Of a stretch of 40,918 nucleotides of DNA, positions 1 through 8,962 are shown piece by piece. Positions within the stretch are counted from its first letter, which is position 1. The number at the start of each line of letters is the position of its first letter. The notes below the pieces were generated by a model that had not been told where the DNA came from, ran no database searches, and worked only from the letters and a program-made list of their open reading frames with translations. The translations under genes were made by a program, and so were the position numbers. The DNA is from Hyphomicrobiales bacterium (GTDB taxonomy: Bacteria > Pseudomonadota > Alphaproteobacteria > Rhizobiales > Xanthobacteraceae): the NCBI GenBank assembly GCA_013911975.1, contig JACESF010000035.1:1-40918 (forward strand), in the 5' to 3' direction.

Positions 1-8
1 GGTGGGGC

Positions 9-296
9 TCAGCCGAACTTGAACAGGACGCCGAACCCGCCGCGCGGATAGTTCCACTCGATCTCACCGGACGGCTCGCACAGCACCCGGCAGGTGCCGC
101 ATTCGAAGCAGCCGTCGGGCACCACCTCCACCTGCCCGGAATCGGTGAGCGCATAGCAGCCCGCCGGGCACAGGCGCGTCATGGCGACGAGGTTCGCCGA
201 CGGCTTCGTGTGGGGCGCGACCCGGATGTGGGGCCGCCCCGCATCCACCAGGTAGCGGTTCTGGAACAGCTTTTCCTCAACCCTCTGAATGCTCAT
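9..296 (-). CDS. fixX: FixX ferredoxin-like protein
   Basis: A 95-residue protein that passes electrons in the FixABCX complex. It sits next to the quinone-oxidoreductase subunit FixC and links flavin chemistry to low-potential electron supply for nitrogenase. Visible cysteines are C43 and C47, then C63, C66, C69 and C73 (CxxCxxCxxxC), the FixX pattern. The start [10 protein letters not shown] follows a GGAG-like site, 29 bases after fixC ends. It is the last gene of fixABCX as far as the window shows; the left edge of the window is only 8 bases past its stop. The length matches the family (about 95-98 residues). The role is known for the family; the identification is secure from motif and context. 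Confidence 0.96.
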   Translation of the reverse strand: MSIQRVEEKLFQNRYLVDAGRPHIRVAPHTKPSANLVAMTRLCPAGCYALTDSGQVEVVPDGCFECGTCRVLCEPSGEIEWNYPRGGFGVLFKFG

Positions 297-325
297 GGCG
301 GGTCTCCTTCGGGATCTGCGGACAG

Positions 326-1633
326 TCAGCGCCAGGCACGGGCGATGCGGAAAGCGTCGCCGATCAGGCCCGGCCAGGAGCGGCGCTGCACGAAGCTGCG
401 CCAGGTGGCCTTCTCCTTGTCGATCTTCGGCGTGCCGTCCACGCGCAGGAAATTCTGCGCCGCCTTGGACATCAGCTCGGGATAGGTGAGGAAGAAATTG
501 CGCGCCTGGGTGTGCAGCAGGGCGGGCATGTCCTTGTATTTCTTCAGGTCCTTCATGACGAAGGACTCGTCCACCAGGGTCTTGTAGAGGGCGAGGTTGG
601 CCTTGGTGAACGGCTCCCGGCGGCTCTTGATCTGGAAGATGGCCTCGGCCGCGAGGCGGCCCGTGGTCATGGCGAGGTTCGAGCCCTCGCGATGAATGGC
701 GTTGTTGAACTGGGCGGCATCGCCCACCACCACCCAGCCGTCGCCATAGAGCTGCGGCACCGCGCGATAGCCGCCCTCGGGAATGAGATGGGCGGCATAT
801 TCCTTCACCTCGGACCCCGCCAGGAGGGGCGCGACCGAGGGATGGGCCTTGAACGCCTCCAGCAGGCCGTAGGGCGTATCCTGCCCGTCGCGGAAATCGG
901 AAACGAGGCAGCCGAAGCCCACCGAGATGGATTCCTTGTTGGTGTAGAGGAAGGCCATGCCCGCCATGCCCTTGGAGATGGTGCCCGCCGCCTCGATGAC
1001 GACGCCCTCGTTCTCCTTCAGGTTGAAGCGGGCATCGATGGTCTCGGAGGGCAGGAAGTGCATCTCCTTCACCGCCAGCGCCACATGCTCGGGCTTCGGC
1101 ACGGCGCGCAGGCCCGCGCGGGTGCCCAGCAGGCCGTTCACCCCTTCCGCCAGCACCACCACGTCCGCATGGACGATGCCGCCGGCCCGGTCGGTGCGCA
1201 CGCCCATCACCCGGCCGTAGGCGTCCTGGATCAGCTCGGTGGCGGTGGTCTCGCACAGCAGCGTCACGCCCGCTTCCTGGGCCTTGCGGGAGAACCACTT
1301 GTCGAACTGGGCGCGGATGATGGTGTAGCGGTTGGGCCGCGCCTCGTTGAACGCGTCGGAGCGGTAATGCATCCCCATGTGGGAGGCGTCGTCCATCATC
1401 CAGAAGCGCTGTTCCAGCACATGGCGCTCCAGCGGGGCGTCCTCGCGGAAGTCGGGCACCAGCTTCTCCAGCATGTCCGCATAGAGGATGGCGCCCTGCA
1501 CGTTCTTGGAGCCCGCATATTCGCCGCGCTCCAGTTGCAGCACCTTCAGGCCGCGCTGGGCCAGGGTGAGCGCGCAGGCATTGCCGGCCATGCCGGCCCC
1601 CACGACGATGGCGTCGAACTTCTCGTCGATCAT
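326..1633 (-). CDS. fixC: FixC, ETF-quinone oxidoreductase-like flavoprotein
   Basis: A 435-residue FAD protein related to electron-transfer-flavoprotein:ubiquinone oxidoreductase. With FixABX it is thought to take electrons from NADH, send one to quinone and the other, at low potential, to ferredoxin/flavodoxin for nitrogenase (flavin-based bifurcation, known for A. vinelandii Fix). The N-terminus shows a Rossmann dinucleotide motif, GAGMAG at residues 12-17, followed by an ERG-type strand end. The length is typical. The start ATG (MIDEKFDA) has an AGGAGGATCAC leader (ribosome site AGGAGG). It lies 73 bases downstream of fixB and just upstream of fixX in the same transcription unit. Confidence 0.96.
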   Translation of the reverse strand: MIDEKFDAIVVGAGMAGNACALTLAQRGLKVLQLERGEYAGSKNVQGAILYADMLEKLVPDFREDAPLERHVLEQRFWMMDDASHMGMHYRSDAFNEARPNRYTIIRAQFDKWFSRKAQEAGVTLLCETTATELIQDAYGRVMGVRTDRAGGIVHADVVVLAEGVNGLLGTRAGLRAVPKPEHVALAVKEMHFLPSETIDARFNLKENEGVVIEAAGTISKGMAGMAFLYTNKESISVGFGCLVSDFRDGQDTPYGLLEAFKAHPSVAPLLAGSEVKEYAAHLIPEGGYRAVPQLYGDGWVVVGDAAQFNNAIHREGSNLAMTTGRLAAEAIFQIKSRREPFTKANLALYKTLVDESFVMKDLKKYKDMPALLHTQARNFFLTYPELMSKAAQNFLRVDGTPKIDKEKATWRSFVQRRSWPGLIGDAFRIARAWR

Positions 1634-1706
1634 GTGATCCTCCTCAAACCATCGGCTCCGGTCTGCGACCGGTGCCGGGCGGGTTCGCTCAGGCGCCGCG
1701 CGGGCT

Positions 1707-2822
1707 TCATCCGGCCAGCCGGTCGCGGGAATGGGGCGACAGGCGGCGCCGGAACGCCTCCGTCAGCGCGGGCAGAAGGCGCACGGCATCGGCCACGATG
1801 CCCATGTGGGCGAAGTCGAAGATGGGGGCATTGGGATCGGTGTTGATGGCGACGATGAGGTCCGCCCCCTCCACGCCCACCCGGTGCTGGATGGCCCCGG
1901 AAATCCCCGCCGCGATATAGAGCTTGGGGCGGATGGTCTTGCCGGTCTGGCCGATCTGCCGGTCCGAGGTGATCCAGCCCTTCTGCACCAGCGGCCGGGA
2001 GCCGCCGAACTCCGCCCCGAGCACCGAGGCGAGGTTGCGCACGAGCTGGAAATTCTCCGCCGACTGGAGGCCGAGCCCGCCCGCCACCACCACGTCCGCA
2101 TAGGCGAGGTTCGCCTGGGCCGCGTCCCGGTCGGGAATGAAGCTCAGCACCTTGGTGACGATGTCCGCCTCCGCCATGCCCAGCACATGGGGGACGACGC
2201 GCCCCACGGGCCGCTCCACCCGCTCGGGCATGGACATGACGCGCGGGCGCACGGTCGCCATCTGCGGGCGGTAGTTCAGGGTGTAGATGGTGCACAGGAG
2301 CGAGCCGCCGAACGTGGGCCGGGTCGCGCCCAGCGACTTGTCCGGGTCCACGTCCAGCTCGGTGCAGTCGGCGGTCAGCCCGGTGAGCAGCGTGGTGGCC
2401 ACCGAGCCCGCCAGGTCCCGCCCGAGCGTGGTGGCGCCCAGGAGCAGGATCTCCGGCTTGTGGGTGTTCACGATGTCGGTGAGCGCCCGCGTATAGGTCT
2501 CGTTGCGGTAATGGGCCAGCAGCGGGTCCTCGCACAGATAGACGAGGTCCGCGCCGTAGCAGAAGGCCTCGGCGGCGGCGGCGCGCGTCGCCTCGCCGGG
2601 CGGCCCGGCCACCACGCCCGCCAGCTCGCAGCCCAGCTTGTCCGCCAGCTTGCGGCCCTCGCCCATCAATTCCCAGGACACGGGATGGACCTGGCCGCGC
2701 TCGATCTCGATGAAGACCCACACATGCCTGTAGGCCTTGAAGTGCTCGGGCAGCTCCTTCTTCATGCCCGCGCGGCCGCCGGCGGGTCTGGAGGGAGAGG
2801 GGGTGCGGGGCGCGTCGCTCAT
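1707..2822 (-). CDS. fixB: FixB, electron transfer flavoprotein alpha subunit
   Basis: A 371-residue ETF-alpha-type protein, partner of FixA in the bifurcating FixABCX complex. The C-terminal FAD domain carries the ETF-alpha signature (around residues 270-315: [11 protein letters not shown], then the QIGQTGKT and YIAAGISG segments). The N-terminus is extended by about 20 residues rich in Pro/Arg before the [14 protein letters not shown] strand, as in other FixB proteins compared with housekeeping EtfA. The start is supported by AAGGAG eight bases upstream. Only 11 bases separate it from fixA, so translation is probably coupled. Confidence 0.96.
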   Translation of the reverse strand: MSDAPRTPSPSRPAGGRAGMKKELPEHFKAYRHVWVFIEIERGQVHPVSWELMGEGRKLADKLGCELAGVVAGPPGEATRAAAAEAFCYGADLVYLCEDPLLAHYRNETYTRALTDIVNTHKPEILLLGATTLGRDLAGSVATTLLTGLTADCTELDVDPDKSLGATRPTFGGSLLCTIYTLNYRPQMATVRPRVMSMPERVERPVGRVVPHVLGMAEADIVTKVLSFIPDRDAAQANLAYADVVVAGGLGLQSAENFQLVRNLASVLGAEFGGSRPLVQKGWITSDRQIGQTGKTIRPKLYIAAGISGAIQHRVGVEGADLIVAINTDPNAPIFDFAHMGIVADAVRLLPALTEAFRRRLSPHSRDRLAG

Positions 2823-2833
2823 GGCGGTCTCCT

Positions 2834-3688
2834 TCAGTATCCCGCCGCGAGCCGGGCGAGGTCGGCCTCAAGGCCGGGGGCGCGGGTGAACAGGGCGTCG
2901 ATGAGCGCGTCGGCGGACGCCGCCGCGTCCCGCTCCACGGGCGGCACCATCTGGGCGGTCTCGGCGCGGGCGGCGGGGGCGAACACGCGCTTCACCACGG
3001 TGGGGGAGCCGCGCAGGCCGCATTTGGTGAGGTCCTCGATGCCCGCATCCGCCGCGCTCCACGTCACCACGTCGGCGCGGGCGGCACGCAGCGCGTCGGC
3101 CATGGAGCCGCGCCGCATCTCGTTGGTGGCTTCCAGCATGGTGACGAGGCAGGGCAGGCGCGTGCGCAGCACCTGCACGCCGCCTTCCGCCCGCCGCTCC
3201 ACCGTGATGGACCGGCCGGAAAGGTCCAGCTCCGCGATGCGCGACACATAGGTGAGCTGGAGCAGGTCCAGCCGCTTGGCGATGCCCGGCCCGACCTGCG
3301 CCGTGTCGCCGTCGATGGTCTGCTTGCCGGTGAACACGATGTCCGGGGCGCCGAAGGACTGCGAGACCTTCGCGATGGCGCTGGCGAGGGCGAAGGAGGT
3401 GGCGAGGGTGTCCGAGCCCGCGAAGAAGCGGTCGGTGAGCAGCACCGCGCGATCCGCCCCGAAGGCCAGCGCCTTGCGCAGGGAATCGGAGGCCATGGGC
3501 GGCCCCATGGTGAGCACCGTGACCGTGCCGCCATGCTGGTCCTTCAGCCGCAGCGCTTCTTCGAGGGCGAACAGGTCATAGGGATTGATGACCGTGGGCA
3601 CGCCCTGCCGCATGATCGTGTTGGTCACGGGATGGACCCGGATCTGTGCCGAATCCGGCACCTGTTTGATGCAGACCACGATGTGCAT
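2834..3688 (-). CDS. fixA: FixA, electron transfer flavoprotein beta subunit
   Basis: A 284-residue ETF-beta-type protein, first gene of fixABCX. FixA in bifurcating ETFs carries the NADH-oxidising side together with FixB. The start [13 protein letters not shown] is the classical ETF-beta N-terminus (adenine-binding loop), with the [16 protein letters not shown] helix following. The [14 protein letters not shown] segment is the ETF-beta signature region. AAGGGA precedes the ATG. The gene starts about 35 bases downstream of a -24/-12-like element (3723-3737) and a NifA site (3810-3825), so it is probably expressed only under nitrogen-fixing conditions. Confidence 0.96.
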   Translation of the reverse strand: MHIVVCIKQVPDSAQIRVHPVTNTIMRQGVPTVINPYDLFALEEALRLKDQHGGTVTVLTMGPPMASDSLRKALAFGADRAVLLTDRFFAGSDTLATSFALASAIAKVSQSFGAPDIVFTGKQTIDGDTAQVGPGIAKRLDLLQLTYVSRIAELDLSGRSITVERRAEGGVQVLRTRLPCLVTMLEATNEMRRGSMADALRAARADVVTWSAADAGIEDLTKCGLRGSPTVVKRVFAPAARAETAQMVPPVERDAAASADALIDALFTRAPGLEADLARLAAGY

Positions 3689-3722
3689 GGCGGGTCCCTT
3701 TCACTGGCTCCCCCTGCTCCTC

Positions 3723-3737
3723 GCATCACCCATGCCA
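3723..3737 (-). promoter_or_regulatory. fixA promoter: sigma-54 (-24/-12) promoter of fixABCX, degenerate
   Basis: Read on the minus strand the site is TGGCAT-GGGTG-ATGC against the consensus TGGCAC-N5-TTGC. The essential GG (-24) and GC (-12) doublets are kept with correct spacing; two other positions differ. It lies about 35 bases before the fixA start and about 75 bases from a perfect NifA site. Confidence 0.7.
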
Positions 3738-3783
3738 AACATCAGGCCCTTGATTTTAAATGTTTTTCACTCCCCCAAACAAA

Positions 3784-3806
3784 ACACCCCGCCACAGGCG
3801 GGGTGT
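3784..3806 (-). terminator. Rho-independent terminator after nifW
   Basis: A perfect 10-bp stem (ACACCCCGCC / GGCGGGGTGT) with a 3-base loop. Read on the minus strand it is followed directly by TTTTGTTT. It ends the iscA-nifUSV-cysE-nifW unit and lies between the NifA site and the -24/-12 element that serve fixA. Confidence 0.85.
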
Positions 3807-3809
3807 CGG

Positions 3810-3825
3810 TGTCGGGTTTGCGACA
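3810..3825. promoter_or_regulatory. NifA upstream activator site for fixABCX
   Basis: TGTCGGGTTTGCGACA is an exact TGT-N10-ACA match. It is placed 7 bases beyond the nifW stop and about 75-85 bases upstream of the fixA -24/-12 element on the minus strand. Confidence 0.8.
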
Positions 3826-3832
3826 CGTCCCG

Positions 3833-4177
3833 TCAGGTGCGCTCCACGCCCTCGAACAGCGCCGAGAGCGGCACGAAGGCGGCCTTGCGGGCGGGCGGGG
3901 CGACCGGGTCGCGCTCCTTCAGCACCTTGAACACCCGCTCCGACAGGGGAGAGGAGCGCTCGAAATCCCCATAGGCGCGCGCGAGCGTGTCGCGGCAGGC
4001 GGCCTCGATCTCGTCCTCTGAGCGGCCGGGAAACGTCTCGGCGGACAAATATTGCCCCATGCGCTTGAGGATGTGCAGGCGCGCCACGTTCAGCACCTGC
4101 GGGTCATGGGGCACGCCGAGGCGAAGGAAGAAATCCTCCGCGCTGGACAGGCCCTTCAATTGCTCAAGGATACCCAT
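3833..4177 (-). CDS. nifW: NifW nitrogenase stabilizing/protective protein
   Basis: A 114-residue protein of the NifW family, which in other diazotrophs associates with NifDK and protects it or assists its maturation under oxygen. Family features seen are the N-terminal helix with [11 protein letters not shown], the [20 protein letters not shown] block, and the [10 protein letters not shown] segment. The length is typical. Its start overlaps the end of cysE by 22 bases, which suggests translational coupling. It is the last gene of the iscA-nifUSV-cysE-nifW unit, just before a strong terminator. Confidence 0.95.
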   Translation of the reverse strand: MGILEQLKGLSSAEDFFLRLGVPHDPQVLNVARLHILKRMGQYLSAETFPGRSEDEIEAACRDTLARAYGDFERSSPLSERVFKVLKERDPVAPPARKAAFVPLSALFEGVERT

Positions 4178-4962
4178 GGCACTCCTCCTTCGTCACAGCG
4201 CGGCGGGGTCGCCCGGGGCGGTTCGCCGCCGGTCCGCGCGGCCTCGCGCAGATGGGCGACGCGCGCCTCCAGGAACTCGATGCGGTCCAGCAGCGAGGCG
4301 ACGGCCTCGCCCACCGGGTCGGGCATGAGATGGTGTTCGAGGTCGATGCGGCCGTCGCCCAGCAGCCGCCGCTCGGAGAGGGGCTTCACCACCCGGCCGG
4401 GAATGCCCACCACGGTCATGCCCGGCGCCACGTCCTCGATCACCACGGAATTGGCCCCCACCCGCGCGCCCGCGCCCACATTGATGGGGCCGAGGATCTT
4501 CGCCCCCGCCCCCACCAGCACGCCGTCGGCCAGGGTGGGATGGCGCTTGCCGGGGCTCCAGGACGTGCCGCCCAGGGTGACGCCGTGATAGAGCGTGACG
4601 TCGTCGCCGATCTCGGCGGTCTCCCCGATCACCACGCCCGCGCCGTGGTCGATGAAGAAGCGCCGCCCGATGCGCGCGCCGGGATGGATGTCCACATTGG
4701 TGAGCACCCGCGCCAGCCAGGACAGGACGCGCGCGGGGAACTTGAAGCCGCCCGTCCACAGGCGGTGGGCGAGGCGATGCCAGATCAGGGCGTGGACGCC
4801 GGGATAGAGCAGCACCACCTCCAGCCGCGAGCGGGCGGCGGGATCGCGCGAGCGCACGCAGGCCACGTCCTCCCGCAGGCGCCGCCACAGGCCGTGGTCG
4901 GCGGCGGGGGACGAAGCCAAAGGCCGGGGTCCGCGTCGGCCGCCGCCCATCACCATGGTCAT
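4156..4962 (-). CDS. cysE: Serine O-acetyltransferase (CysE/NifP type)
   Basis: A 268-residue serine acetyltransferase, which makes O-acetylserine, the cysteine precursor. In nif clusters (NifP/CysE1) it is thought to raise cysteine supply for NifS during Fe-S assembly. Hallmarks seen are the N-terminal helical region ending [20 protein letters not shown], the left-handed beta-helix hexapeptides from [11 protein letters not shown] through [21 protein letters not shown] (catalytic DH pair), and the TLGGTS..GKRHPT loop. The start ATG overlaps the nifV stop (ATGA). Two further in-frame ATGs follow within 5 codons, so the exact start is uncertain. The C-terminal tail overlaps nifW. Confidence 0.93.
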   Translation of the reverse strand: MTMVMGGGRRGPRPLASSPAADHGLWRRLREDVACVRSRDPAARSRLEVVLLYPGVHALIWHRLAHRLWTGGFKFPARVLSWLARVLTNVDIHPGARIGRRFFIDHGAGVVIGETAEIGDDVTLYHGVTLGGTSWSPGKRHPTLADGVLVGAGAKILGPINVGAGARVGANSVVIEDVAPGMTVVGIPGRVVKPLSERRLLGDGRIDLEHHLMPDPVGEAVASLLDRIEFLEARVAHLREAARTGGEPPRATPPRCDEGGVPWVSLSN

Positions 4963-6161
4963 GCTCCCACCGGCCCGGCGGGGCGGCGGCGCAGGGCCGC
5001 TTCCGTGAAGGCGTCCTCGTAGAATTCGCGCAGGAGGGCGGGCGGCACCACGCCCTTGGTGCGGGTGGCGAAGGCGCGCACCCGATCCAGCACCGCGCGG
5101 CCGCGCTCCGCGTCCACCTGAAGGCCCTGGTCGGCCAGCGCCTTCTGGATGGCGGCGAGGCCGGAATGCTTGCCGATCACCACCTGGTGGTCGCGGCCCA
5201 GCACCTTCGGGCTCAGCGCCTCGTAGGTGCTGCGGTCCTTCAAGAGGCCGGAGACATGGATACCGGATTCGTGGGTGAACACGTCCTCGCCGACAATGGC
5301 CTTGGCACGCGGCAGGGGACGGCCCGCGGCGGCGCTCACCTGGAGGGCGAGGGCGCGAAGGGCGCCGGGATCGATGCCGCATTCGAGGCGCGCCGTCTGG
5401 CGCAGCGCGATGGCCACCTCCTCCAGCGGCGCGTTCCCCGCCCGCTCGCCGAGGCCCGTCACGGTGACGCTGGCATGGCGCGCCCCGCCCATCACCGCCG
5501 CCAGCGTGTTGGCGGTGGCGAGGCCGAGGTCGTCATGGGCGTGGAATTCCAGCTCCAGGTCGCTGGCGACCGCAACGCGGCGCACCAGGGCATGGGTGCT
5601 GAACGGATCGAGCACGCCCAGCGTGTCGGCGAGCCGCAGGCGGAAGGCGCCCGCCTTCTGGGCGGTCCGCGCGATGCGACAGAGGAAATCGGGATCGGCC
5701 CGCGAGGCGTCCTCGCAGCCCACCGCCACGGAGAGGCCCAGCGAGCGGGCGAGGCCCACCACCCGCTCCACCGTCTCCAGCGCCCAGGCCCTGTCGCGCC
5801 CCAGCTTGCCCGCGAGTTGGGTGTCGGACGCGGGGATGGAGAGGTTCACGGCAGACAGGCCCGCCGTCACCGCCGCCATGAGGTCGTTCTCGCTCATGCG
5901 GCACCAGGCGGCGACGCGGGCGGGCAGCTTCAGCGAGGCGAGGGAGCGCAGCGTCTCGATCTCCTCGTCGCCCATGGCGGGCGTGCCCGCCTCGATCTCG
6001 GGGACGCCCGCCGCCACCAGGGCTTCCGCAAGGGCCAGCTTCTCCTTGCGGGAGAAGGCGACGCCCGGCGCCTGCTCGCCGTCGCGCAAGGTGGTGTCGT
6101 TGAGGAAGACCGCGCGCCCGGCGGACGGGGGACGGGGACGGTCCGACACTTGGTCCAACAT
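4959..6161 (-). CDS. nifV: Homocitrate synthase NifV
   Basis: A 400-residue enzyme of the HMG-CoA lyase-like/DRE-TIM family. It condenses acetyl-CoA and 2-oxoglutarate to homocitrate, the organic ligand of FeMo-cofactor. The DRE-type motif [16 protein letters not shown] near residues 22-37 and the later [13 protein letters not shown] segment (metal-binding HxH-type region) are present, as is the [14 protein letters not shown] signature. The start MLDQVSDR is chosen for its GGAGGT site; longer readings lack one. It sits 50 bases after nifS and overlaps cysE by 4 bases. Confidence 0.96.
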   Translation of the reverse strand: MLDQVSDRPRPPSAGRAVFLNDTTLRDGEQAPGVAFSRKEKLALAEALVAAGVPEIEAGTPAMGDEEIETLRSLASLKLPARVAAWCRMSENDLMAAVTAGLSAVNLSIPASDTQLAGKLGRDRAWALETVERVVGLARSLGLSVAVGCEDASRADPDFLCRIARTAQKAGAFRLRLADTLGVLDPFSTHALVRRVAVASDLELEFHAHDDLGLATANTLAAVMGGARHASVTVTGLGERAGNAPLEEVAIALRQTARLECGIDPGALRALALQVSAAAGRPLPRAKAIVGEDVFTHESGIHVSGLLKDRSTYEALSPKVLGRDHQVVIGKHSGLAAIQKALADQGLQVDAERGRAVLDRVRAFATRTKGVVPPALLREFYEDAFTEAALRRRPAGPVGA

Positions 6162-6211
6162 GAGCCACCTCCGCGCCGCCGGGCGGCGTTCAGGCCCGAG
6201 GCGCGCGCGCC

Positions 6212-7411
6212 TCAGGCATAGACGGGGTTGAAGGCCGAGGCTGCGCCCGAGCCGTCCCAGAAGGGCGAGAGCGCCCGGAGCTTCTCGATGATGCCCGGCA
6301 TGGCCTCGATCACCCGGTCCACCTCCGCGCCGGTGCTCTCCCGCGAGAGGGAGAAGCGGATGGCGCCGTGGGCCGCCGTGTAGGGAATACTCATGGCGCG
6401 CAGCACATGGGAGGGCTCCAGCGAGCCGGACGTGCAGGCCGAGCCGGAGGACGCCGCGATGCCTGCCCGGTTCAGCAGCAGCAGGATGCCCTCCCCCTCC
6501 ACGAACTCGAACGCCACGTTGGCGGTGTTGGGCAGCCGGTTCTCCACGTCGCCCGTGGCGAAGCAGGAGGGGATGCGCTGGAGCAGGCCCTTTTCCAGCC
6601 GGTCGCGCAGGTCGCGCACGCGCCCGGTCTCCTCGGCCATGTGCTCCGCCGCGAGCCGGGCGGCGACGCCGAGCGCGACGATGCCCGGCGTGTTCTCGGT
6701 GCCCGCCCTGCGCCCGCGCTCCTGCTGCCCGCCCTTGATCTGCGGGCGGAAGCGCGTGCCCCGCCGCACATAGAGCGCGCCGATGCCCTTCGGGGCATGA
6801 AGCTTGTGGCCGGAGAGGGACAGCATATCGATGGCGGTGGACTTCAGGTCCATGGGCACCTTGCCCACCGCCTGAACCGCATCCGTGTGGAACAGGATGC
6901 CGTGGGGCTTCGCCATCTCGGCGAGCCGCTCCACCGGGAAGAGGGTGCCGGTCTCGTTGTTCGCCCACATGATGGAGGCCACGGCCACCCGCTCCGACAG
7001 CGCCGCCTCATAGGCCGCCATGTCGAGCCGGCCCTTCGCGTCCACCGGGATCACATGGACCTTCACGCCCCGGTTCTTCTCCAGCCAGGCGCACAGCGAG
7101 AGCACGGCGGGGTGCTCCACGGCGCTGGTGATCACCTCCCGGCGGCGCGGGCTCGCCTCCAGGGCGGAGAGGATGGCGGCATTGTCGCTTTCCGTCCCGC
7201 CGGAGGTGAAGACCACCTCGTGGTCGTGCTCGGCGCCCAGCAGGGCCTGCACGTCGCGCCGTGCGCCCTTCACCGCCGCGCCCACTTCCGCGCCGAAGGC
7301 ATGGAGCGAGGAGGCGTTGCCGAACTGCTCGGTGAAATAGGGCAGCATCGCCTCCAGGACGCGGGGATCGACCTTGGTGGTGGCGTTGTTGTCGAAATAG
7401 ACCGGCTTCAT
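6212..7411 (-). CDS. nifS: Cysteine desulfurase NifS
   Basis: A 399-residue PLP enzyme that takes sulfur from cysteine for Fe-S assembly on NifU. The PLP-binding lysine is K203 in SGHKLHAPKG, and the mobile catalytic cysteine is C326 in SSGSACTSG. The TSGGTESDNAAI phosphate-binding loop and SAVEHPAVL block are typical of the NifS/IscS class I family. The start MKPVYFDNNATT follows CAGGAGG. It lies 49 bases downstream of nifU. Confidence 0.97.
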   Translation of the reverse strand: MKPVYFDNNATTKVDPRVLEAMLPYFTEQFGNASSLHAFGAEVGAAVKGARRDVQALLGAEHDHEVVFTSGGTESDNAAILSALEASPRRREVITSAVEHPAVLSLCAWLEKNRGVKVHVIPVDAKGRLDMAAYEAALSERVAVASIMWANNETGTLFPVERLAEMAKPHGILFHTDAVQAVGKVPMDLKSTAIDMLSLSGHKLHAPKGIGALYVRRGTRFRPQIKGGQQERGRRAGTENTPGIVALGVAARLAAEHMAEETGRVRDLRDRLEKGLLQRIPSCFATGDVENRLPNTANVAFEFVEGEGILLLLNRAGIAASSGSACTSGSLEPSHVLRAMSIPYTAAHGAIRFSLSRESTGAEVDRVIEAMPGIIEKLRALSPFWDGSGAASAFNPVYA

Positions 7412-7460
7412 CCTCGCCTCCTGGCAAGTAGAAAGGGATTTCAGTGCGGGACGCGCGGCC

Positions 7461-8468
7461 TCACTTCACCGGGATGACGCGCAGCGGCATGCCCAGCTTT
7501 TCCATGAGCCGCTGCTGGACGCCGGAAATGGTGACGGAGGCCATCTGGCAGCCGATGCAGGCCCCCGAGAGCTTCACCGAGACCGTGTTGCCGTCCACGT
7601 CCACCAGCTCGCAGTCGCCGCCGTCCTGCTGGAGATAGGGCCGCAATTCCTCGATGGCCTTGTCGATGAGCTTGATCCGCTGGACCGCCGTGAGCGGGGC
7701 GGGCGCGGACGGCGGCGGCACGAGGCCCGCCAGCGGGCTCTGCCGGGGCGGGGTGGGCGACAGCGGCACGCTGATCGCCACCGGCGTGGGCTTTTCCGCC
7801 TTGGCGGCGCCGTTGACGCGCGGCTTGCCCTTCAGGCTGCGCGGGTCCACCGAGCCGATGCGATAGGCCGCCGTGACCTCGATGAGCCCCTCGTCGGCCA
7901 TGTCCGCGTTCACGCGGGCCAGCACCTCCTCGATGGCCTCGAAGCAGGTGAGGCATCCGCCGCCCGCCTTGGTGTAGAACGTGACCTGCTCGGGCGTGGT
8001 CAGCTTGTTGACCCGCACCGCCCGCTCGATCATGCCCTCGTCCACGCCGAAGCACTTGCAGACGAGCGCGCCCTCCTCGTGGTCGTCCTCCCAGGTCTCG
8101 CCGCGATAATGGGCCACCGCCGCCTGAAGCGCCTCGTAGCCCATGACCGAGCAGTGCATCTTCTCCGGCGGCAGGCCGCCGAGGAAATCCGCGATGTCCT
8201 GGTTGGTGAGGGCGAGCGCCTGGTCCAGCGTCTTGCCGATGACGATCTCGGTGAGCGCCGAGGAGGAGGCGATGGCCGAGCCGCAGCCGAAGGTCTGGAA
8301 GCGCGCCTCGGTGATCACGTCGGTGGCGGGATCCACCTTCAGCATGAGCTTCAGCGCATCGCCGCAGGCGATGGCGCCCACCTCGCCCACCGCATTGGCG
8401 TCCGCCAGCAGGCCGGCATTCTTGGGGTTGAAGAAATAGTCCTTCACCTTGTCCGAATAGTCCCACAT
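7461..8468 (-). CDS. nifU: NifU Fe-S scaffold protein
   Basis: A 335-residue three-module scaffold that assembles Fe-S clusters for nitrogenase. The IscU-like N-terminal module carries C35, C62 and C106. The central BFD-type [2Fe-2S] module carries C137, C139, C172 and C175. After a Pro/Ala-rich linker (about 215-260), the NFU module carries the C304-IG-C307 pair. All expected ligands are present. AGGAGG precedes the ATG. It follows the iscA-like gene by 10 bases and precedes nifS, in the standard donor/scaffold arrangement. Confidence 0.97.
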   Translation of the reverse strand: MWDYSDKVKDYFFNPKNAGLLADANAVGEVGAIACGDALKLMLKVDPATDVITEARFQTFGCGSAIASSSALTEIVIGKTLDQALALTNQDIADFLGGLPPEKMHCSVMGYEALQAAVAHYRGETWEDDHEEGALVCKCFGVDEGMIERAVRVNKLTTPEQVTFYTKAGGGCLTCFEAIEEVLARVNADMADEGLIEVTAAYRIGSVDPRSLKGKPRVNGAAKAEKPTPVAISVPLSPTPPRQSPLAGLVPPPSAPAPLTAVQRIKLIDKAIEELRPYLQQDGGDCELVDVDGNTVSVKLSGACIGCQMASVTISGVQQRLMEKLGMPLRVIPVK

Positions 8469-8478
8469 GGCCGCCTCC

Positions 8479-8799
8479 TCACCCGAAGGACTTGCCGCAG
8501 GCGCACTTGGACGCCGCGTTGGGGTTCTCGAAGACGAAGCCGGAATTCTCCAGCGCGGTGACGAAGTCGATGCGCATGCCGGAGACCAGCGGCTGGGAGC
8601 GGTCGTCGATGAACAGCTTCACGCCGCCCTGCTCCACCACCACATCGCCGCTGCGCGACTGGCTCTCCAGGCCCATCATGTATTTGAACCCGGCGCAGCC
8701 GCCCGACTCCACCATGATGCGCAGGCCCTCGGCGCCGTTCGCGGTCTGCGCCAGGGCGGACTTCACCGCGGCGACCGCATTCTCGGTGAGCGTGATCAT
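8479..8799 (-). CDS. iscA: nif-specific IscA/HesB-type Fe-S carrier
   Basis: A 106-residue A-type carrier that receives or delivers Fe-S clusters with NifU/NifS. The three conserved cysteines are C35 ([10 protein letters not shown]) and C99/C101 (KCACGKSFG). The start MITLTENAV is preferred because it matches the family N-terminus. An upstream ATG at 8868 would lie ahead of the -24/-12 promoter, and so outside the transcript. It is the first gene of the nifUSV-cysE-nifW unit, about 45 bases from its promoter. Confidence 0.93.
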   Translation of the reverse strand: MITLTENAVAAVKSALAQTANGAEGLRIMVESGGCAGFKYMMGLESQSRSGDVVVEQGGVKLFIDDRSQPLVSGMRIDFVTALENSGFVFENPNAASKCACGKSFG

Positions 8800-8840
8800 G
8801 TCGGTTTCCCTCGCAGGACAATGGTTCCGACGAGGATCAC

Positions 8841-8855
8841 GCAAGCGGTGTGCCA
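8841..8855 (-). promoter_or_regulatory. sigma-54 promoter of iscA-nifUSV-cysE-nifW
   Basis: On the minus strand TGGCAC-ACCGC-TTGC is a perfect -24/-12 match. It sits about 42 bases before the iscA start, with a TGT-N10-ACA site about 50-60 bases further upstream. Confidence 0.92.
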
Positions 8856-8902
8856 TTCCTTCAAACAATTATAAACAAACGAGATTTCGCGTTTGTCGGA
8901 CC

Positions 8903-8918
8903 TGTCGCAAAGGCGACA
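8903..8918. promoter_or_regulatory. NifA upstream activator site for iscA-nifUSV
   Basis: TGTCGCAAAGGCGACA is an exact TGT-N10-ACA and itself nearly palindromic. It lies upstream of the minus-strand -24/-12 element at 8841-8855 and just past the end of the modD-like gene. Confidence 0.85.
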
Positions 8919-8962
8919 CGGGGCCGGGGCGCGGGGGCGTCGCGGCGGGTTTGCGACAGGCT

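Noticed and set aside
9..1298. Long minus-strand reading frame of 429 codons ending in the FixX sequence
   Set aside because: Only its last 95 codons (from 296) are FixX; the rest is an Arg/Gly/Pro-rich shadow of fixC in another frame, common in GC-rich DNA.
512..1846. Plus-strand frame of 444 codons opposite fixC
   Set aside because: Antisense shadow; no ribosome site or recognisable protein sequence.
8800..8868. Longer start for the IscA-like protein at 8868
   Set aside because: This start lies upstream of the -24/-12 promoter at 8841-8855.
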